Origin: Bacteroidaceae bacterium
GTDB taxonomy: Bacteria; Bacteroidota; Bacteroidia; Bacteroidales; Bacteroidaceae
NCBI GenBank assembly: GCA_024697785.1
Contig: JAILEU010000113.1
Span: forward strand, 1-63,799
DNA length: 63,799 bases
Direction: 5' to 3'
The notes beneath the pieces are model-generated. The model did not search any database, was not told where the DNA came from, and saw only the letters and a program-made list of their open reading frames with translations. This document shows positions 60,157 to 63,799 of the stretch, piece by piece. Each line of letters opens with the position of its first letter. Positions within the stretch are counted from its first letter, which is position 1. The position numbers were made by a program, and so were the translations under genes.

Positions 60157-61419
60157 TTGATTTTGAAGAACTTTTGGCATAGTTTTCTCGGCGTGCTGGT
60201 GAACGTGATGCGTTTCATCGTGGCCGGTGTCTTCGTTTTCTCGGGCTTTGTCAAGGCCGTGGATCCGTTGGGCACGGTCTATAAGTTGGGCGACTATGCC
60301 GAGGCCTTTGGCCTGCAGGCCATCATCCGTCCGGGCTGGCTGTTGCTTGCCGCCGAACTGCTCTGCCTTTTTGAGTTTCTGGTGGGCATCTGGATTCTTT
60401 TTGCCATCCACCGCAGGACAGCCCTCACGGCAGCCCTTGTCTTTGTGATGCTGATGACGCCGCTGACGCTCTATCTGGCTCTTGTGAACCCCGTGAGCGA
60501 CTGCGGCTGCTTCGGCGATGCCATCCGCCTCACCAACTGGCAGACATTCTGGAAGAACGTCATCCTGCTCGCGCTCATCATCCCCGTGCTCATCAACCAC
60601 GAGCGGCTGTTCCGCCTGGTCCACCCCAACATCCAATGGATTGTCGGGGCGTTTGCCATCGTCAGCCTTCTGCTCTTCATGCGGTCTAACCTGCGCCATC
60701 TGCCCCTCTACGACTTCCGTCCGTACCATGTGGGTGCCGACATCGAAGCCTCTTCGACCGTTCCCGACGATGCCCCGCAGCCCCGTTTCGAGACCACCTT
60801 CATCCTCACGAAGGACGGCGAGCAGCGCGAGTTCACCCTCGACGACTATCCCGACAGCACGTGGACGTTCGTCACGTCGCGTACAGTGATGGTGGAGAAG
60901 GGCTACGAAGCCCCCATGCACGATTTTACCCTCGTCACGGACGACGGCGACGACATCACCTCCGACCTCTACGAACCCGGCTGGACATTCCTGCTGGTGA
61001 TGAACAAGCTGCGTGGTGAGGACATGATGGACGTCATCAACGATCTGAGTGACTATGCCGTCATGGGTGGCTACGGCTTCTATGCCCTTACGTCGGCCAC
61101 GGCCGACGAGATTGAGCGGTGGGTGGACCATACCGGCGCCAGCTACCCCTTCTTCCGCCTCGACGACATCACGCTGAAGACCATCGTCCGTTCCAACCCC
61201 GGCATACTGCTGGTCAAGGACGGCATCATCACCGCCAAGTGGAGCCGCAACGACCTCCCTCGCGAGATCTCCTTCGACACCCCTCTGGAGTCGCAGCCCT
61301 GGGCCGTGCAGACGCCGTCGATGTTGCACCATCGCCGCCTCCGCGCTCTGGTGCTGATGTTCTTCCCCTACTTCTTCATCGCCGTCCTCGATGCCCTCGC
61401 CAGACGAAAGAGGAGGTAG
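60157..61419 (+). CDS. BT_3928-type DoxX-like membrane protein
   Basis: The product is about 420 residues. The N-terminal half is a four-helix DoxX/MauE-like membrane domain (FVFSGFVKAVDPLGTVYKLGDY, CLFEFLVGIWILF, NPVSDCGCFGDAIRLTNWQTFWKN). The Cys-Gly-Cys-Phe-Gly motif suggests redox or thiol chemistry, as in MauE/vitamin-K-epoxide-like systems. The C-terminal half (about 190-390) is a soluble domain with no cysteine pair. The start is uncertain: TTG at 60157 or 60163, GTG at 60193, or ATG at 60208; the family usually keeps LVNVMRF before FVFSGF, favouring an upstream codon. In Bacteroidales it precedes tpiA, as here. Confidence 0.85.
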   Translation: MILKNFWHSFLGVLVNVMRFIVAGVFVFSGFVKAVDPLGTVYKLGDYAEAFGLQAIIRPGWLLLAAELLCLFEFLVGIWILFAIHRRTALTAALVFVMLMTPLTLYLALVNPVSDCGCFGDAIRLTNWQTFWKNVILLALIIPVLINHERLFRLVHPNIQWIVGAFAIVSLLLFMRSNLRHLPLYDFRPYHVGADIEASSTVPDDAPQPRFETTFILTKDGEQREFTLDDYPDSTWTFVTSRTVMVEKGYEAPMHDFTLVTDDGDDITSDLYEPGWTFLLVMNKLRGEDMMDVINDLSDYAVMGGYGFYALTSATADEIERWVDHTGASYPFFRLDDITLKTIVRSNPGILLVKDGIITAKWSRNDLPREISFDTPLESQPWAVQTPSMLHHRRLRALVLMFFPYFFIAVLDALARRKRR

Positions 61420-61439
61420 GCGCCTTCGGCGTAATTATT

Positions 61440-61550
61440 TAGTTAAGAGTTAAGAGTTAAGAAGTAAGAAGTAAGAGGTCTGAAGTCTGAGGTCTGAAGT
61501 CTGAAGTAAGAGGCCAGAGGACGTGTTCGTTAAACATTAAACGTTAAACC
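61440..61550. repeat. Long composite heptad array upstream of tpiA
   Basis: Sixteen in-phase units: TAGTTAA, GAGTTAA (two), GAAGTAA (two), GAGGTCT and GAAGTCT (two each), GAAGTAA, GAGGCCA, GAGGACG, TGTTCGT, TAAACAT, TAAACGT and the start of a last TAAACC. It links in one phase the unit classes seen separately after uxaB, after paaK and before the NfnAB gene. 61551-61628 continues with less regular words, including TGCGCAGCCAAATAG. Confidence 0.88.
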
Positions 61551-61628
61551 AAAATCTGAGGACGTGTCCATGCGCAGCCAAATAGTAAATAGTCCAATCG
61601 TAAATTAAATAGGATTGTGAATGTGAAA

Positions 61629-61636
61629 TATATTTG
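61629..61636 (+). promoter_or_regulatory. -7 element TATATTTG for the tpiA operon
   Basis: TATATTTG lies 30 bases before the tpiA ATG (61667). The TTTG box is not at standard distance. It would drive tpiA, the SPOR gene and folE. Confidence 0.55.
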
Positions 61637-61666
61637 TTTAACCATTATAAAAAAACAGAAAAAGAA

Positions 61667-62425
61667 ATGAGAAAAAACATTGTAGCAGGAAACTGGAAAA
61701 TGAACAAGACCCTCCAGGAGGGCATTGAGTTGGCAAAAGAGCTGAACACCGTGCTGGCAGCCGATAAGCCCAAGTGCGATGTTGTCATCTGCACGCCGTT
61801 CATCCATCTGGCATGCGTGGTGCCTGCCGTCGATAAGACTGTCATCGGCGTGGGTGCCGAGAACTGCGCCGACAAGGAGTCAGGAGCCTTCACGGGCGAG
61901 GTCAGCGCCGCTATGGTAGCCTCCACCGGTGCCCAGTACGTCATCCTTGGCCACAGCGAGCGCCGTGCCTACTACCACGAGACCCCCGAGATACTGAAGG
62001 AGAAGGTTAAGCTGGCCCTTGCCAACGGCCTCACCCCCATCTTCTGCATCGGCGAAGTGAAGGAAGAGCGTCTGGCAAACCGCCAGAACGACGTCGTCCG
62101 CGCTCAGCTCGAAGGCTCGCTCTTCGACCTCACGGCCGACGAGTTCTCGAAGATTATCCTTGCCTACGAGCCCGTCTGGGCCATCGGTACCGGCCTGACT
62201 GCCACGCCCGAGCAGGCACAGGAGATGCATGCTTTCATCCGCAGCGTCCTCGCCGGCAAGTGGGGCAAGGAGGTCGCCGACAACACCTCTATCCTCTACG
62301 GCGGCAGCTGCAAGCCCTCCAATGCCAAGGAGCTCTTCGCCAACCCCGACGTCGATGGCGGACTCATCGGCGGTGCATCGCTCAAGGCTGCCGACTTCAA
62401 GGGCATCATCGATGCGTTTGCATAA
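61667..62425 (+). CDS. tpiA: Triosephosphate isomerase
   Basis: The 252-residue TIM barrel has all active-site parts: GNWKMN with Lys (about 8-13), ILGHSERR with the catalytic His, and [12 protein letters not shown] with the catalytic Glu. [16 protein letters not shown] and GGLIGGASL form the phosphate loop. It interconverts DHAP and glyceraldehyde-3-phosphate. ATG 61667 ([13 protein letters not shown]) fits the family; the upstream in-frame ATG/TTG extension overlaps the promoter. Confidence 0.98.
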   Translation: MRKNIVAGNWKMNKTLQEGIELAKELNTVLAADKPKCDVVICTPFIHLACVVPAVDKTVIGVGAENCADKESGAFTGEVSAAMVASTGAQYVILGHSERRAYYHETPEILKEKVKLALANGLTPIFCIGEVKEERLANRQNDVVRAQLEGSLFDLTADEFSKIILAYEPVWAIGTGLTATPEQAQEMHAFIRSVLAGKWGKEVADNTSILYGGSCKPSNAKELFANPDVDGGLIGGASLKAADFKGIIDAFA

Positions 62426-62457
62426 TGGATAGTTCCTTTTAAAAAAATTCTTCAATC

Positions 62458-62913
62458 TTGAAACGAATCGTCTTATCCCTGTTCATCCTCCTCGCTGCCG
62501 CGCTCACAGCGGCAGCGCAGGAGAAGATCACCGACCGCTTGCAGCGTCCCGAGGCCGGTAAGGGCACCGTTGTCATCCATCAGGATGCCGCCCTCTACCA
62601 TCTTCTTGGAGCTATCTCCACCCCCTATCCTGCCGGCACGCGCCTGCAGGCCAAGGGCTATCGCGTGCAGGTCTATGCCGGAGGCAACACCCGTGCTGCC
62701 CGCGAAGCCGCGCTCAGTGCCGCGTCCAGCGTCCGTGCCTCCTTCCCCGAGCTCTCCATCTACACCGAGTTCGTCTCGCCCCGCTGGGTGTGCCGCGTCG
62801 GCGACTGCCGCACCTACGAAGAGGCCGACCGCCTGCTGCGCGACCTCCGCGCCCTCGGCAAGTTTCCCGAGCTCACCATCCTTCCCAATCAGGTGATTAA
62901 CATTCAGTACTGA
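62458..62913 (+). CDS. Periplasmic SPOR-domain protein
   Basis: The 151-residue protein starts with a TTG codon directly before a signal peptide (KRIVLSLFILLAAALTAAAQ). No ATG is available. After a short spacer comes a SPOR domain (about 72-150: RVQVYAGGNTRAAREAALSAA, WVCRVGDCRTYEEADRLL) that binds glycan strands stripped of peptides. It lies between tpiA (32-base gap) and folE (15-base gap) in the order usual for Bacteroidales, so the three are one operon. Confidence 0.88.
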   Translation: MKRIVLSLFILLAAALTAAAQEKITDRLQRPEAGKGTVVIHQDAALYHLLGAISTPYPAGTRLQAKGYRVQVYAGGNTRAAREAALSAASSVRASFPELSIYTEFVSPRWVCRVGDCRTYEEADRLLRDLRALGKFPELTILPNQVINIQY

Positions 62914-62928
62914 GTCTGACACCGTGCT

Positions 62929-63507
62929 ATGAACGACCCCATTTACGACGATCAGACGACAGCCCGCCTGATGGAGCATACTGCTTCCGTGCTGCGGCTC
63001 ATAGGCGAAGACCCCACCCGCGAAGGCCTCCTCAAGACGCCCGAGCGCGTGGCCAAAGCCCTGCAGGTGCTCACCCGTGGCTATCGCGAAGACCCCGCCG
63101 CTGTGCTCCGTTCCGCTATGTTCCGCGAGGACTATAGCCAGATGGTCATCGTGCGCGACATTGCCTTCTACAGCCTTTGCGAACATCACATGCTACCCTT
63201 CTTCGGCAAGGTGCACGTGGCCTATATCCCCAACGGCTACATCACCGGTCTCAGCAAGATAGCCCGCGTGGTCGATATCTTCAGCCACCGGCTGCAGGTG
63301 CAGGAGCGCATGACCCTGCAGATCAAACAATGCATTCAGGACACCCTCAGTCCCCTTGGCGTGATGGTGGTTGTTGAGGCTGAGCACATGTGCATGCAGA
63401 TGCGCGGCGTCGAGAAACCCCATGCCATCACCACCACCTCCGATTTCACCGGTGCCTTCCAGCAGGCCAAGACCCGCCAGGAGTTCATGAACCTGATAAA
63501 AGACTGA
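62929..63507 (+). CDS. folE: GTP cyclohydrolase I
   Basis: The 192-residue FolE turns GTP into dihydroneopterin triphosphate, first step of folate synthesis. Landmarks: [19 protein letters not shown] (26-44), zinc ligands Cys84 and His87 in [21 protein letters not shown], and the third ligand Cys in [22 protein letters not shown]-type residues appear as [14 protein letters not shown], and the C-terminus TTSDFTGAF is complete. It is last gene of the tpiA operon. Confidence 0.97.
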   Translation: MNDPIYDDQTTARLMEHTASVLRLIGEDPTREGLLKTPERVAKALQVLTRGYREDPAAVLRSAMFREDYSQMVIVRDIAFYSLCEHHMLPFFGKVHVAYIPNGYITGLSKIARVVDIFSHRLQVQERMTLQIKQCIQDTLSPLGVMVVVEAEHMCMQMRGVEKPHAITTTSDFTGAFQQAKTRQEFMNLIKD

Positions 63508-63799
63508 TCTTTTTCTTGAATTTCATTCTTCGTTTTCTCGCCATGGCAGAGCTGATGCAAGCATCGCTCTGCTCATTTGGCTTAACGAAAACGTTCGATT
63601 TAACTCAACTTTCGGAAGTTACCCGAGTCTGCTTCGCAGAGAAATAATACAATAATTTATTCAAGTTTCGGAAGTATGAAATCGTACCAGAGAGGAGCGC
63701 CCCGAAGGGGCAATGAGCACCCAGCCCAGGGCAACGCCCTGGGTACAAACGGCCAAAGTAACTTTCGCCCTGAAGGGGCAAAAGCTTTACAACACATGG
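63508..63799. repeat. Downstream region of folE with REP-like hairpins
   Basis: 63545-63650 holds GCATCGCTCTGCTC and CGAGTCTGCTTCGCAGAG words related to the dispersed element at 29645 and 29990. From 63693 to the window end lies a REP-like unit: GCCCCGAAGGGGC, CCCAGGGCAACGCCCTGGG and GCCCTGAAGGGGC. No gene seen. Confidence 0.75.

Overview
The window looks like a chromosomal segment of a G+C-rich member of the Bacteroidales, most likely Prevotella-like. The evidence is: repeated promoters of the Bacteroidetes type (TTTG, 19-21 bases, TAnnTTTG) with no Shine-Dalgarno signal; genes typical of the phylum (gldE, the CCDC81-like HU plus SPOR protein, the tiny AURKAIP1/COX24 protein between HU and RNase G, the fused NfnA/NfnB-type flavoprotein, the BT_3928-type protein next to tpiA-SPOR-folE); and secreted glycan-degrading lipoproteins and enzymes. 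There is one tRNA and no rRNA, CRISPR or prophage.

Layout. 1-136 is the tail of an unidentified gene, possibly a transposase. 812-3694: secreted GH92 mannosidase and nitroreductase. 3827-6133: aryl-CoA ligase plus tandem ACT protein, converging on rfbC. 6476-9914: HU-SPOR protein, FHA protein, dnaX. 10136-16877: secreted GH71/99-like protein, DUF4886-type esterase, a calpain-like lipoprotein protease and a lipoprotein hydrolase. 16971-20515: CpsB-type phosphatase, YqaA-type membrane protein, mltG, a lipoprotein. 20596-24015: rng, a 29-codon ribosomal-type gene, HU, and divergent mutY. 24023-28934: galacturonate catabolism (uxaC, uxaB, uxaA), which lies between mutY and ssb-gldE-PPTase. 32251-34941: GH3 glycosidase. 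35899-37341: divergent mscS and an HD-domain gene sharing one palindromic promoter. 38402-41564: BspA/InlB-like surface protein and a small peptide gene. 41933-44929: glutamate formimidoyltransferase, tRNA-Arg and a Na/Ca exchanger. 45147-48077: CotH-ricin protein. 48157-52791: three-gene glycogen/starch operon with a canonical promoter. 53089-55515: fused NfnAB-type oxidoreductase. 55878-57245: REP-type Y1 transposase fused to a SLOG/DprA-like domain. 57803-63507: GH43-like enzyme, EamA transporter, BT_3928-type protein, tpiA, SPOR protein, folE.

The most striking part is the DNA between genes. At least ten genes have their stop codon as the first bases of a tandem heptanucleotide array (for example after GH92, the CoA ligase, uxaB, uxaA, ssb, CotH and GH43). 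The unit sequence changes along an array but the 7-base phase is kept. Nearly every unit contains a stop trinucleotide, so all three frames are closed within about 21 bases. Arrays before start codons are the mirror image: reading outward from the gene on either side gives the same unit classes. In one place such a composite array is translated as the linker of the NfnA-NfnB fusion.

Other repeat classes are two arrays of 14-bp palindromes at an exact 22-bp period with unrelated sequences, REP/BIME-like clusters at four loci, octamer arrays flanking A/T-rich cores, and a dispersed element of about 100 bp in inverted copies. I regard the heptad arrays, the 22-bp palindrome arrays and the self-invaded SLOG-fused REP transposase as the best candidates for something undescribed.
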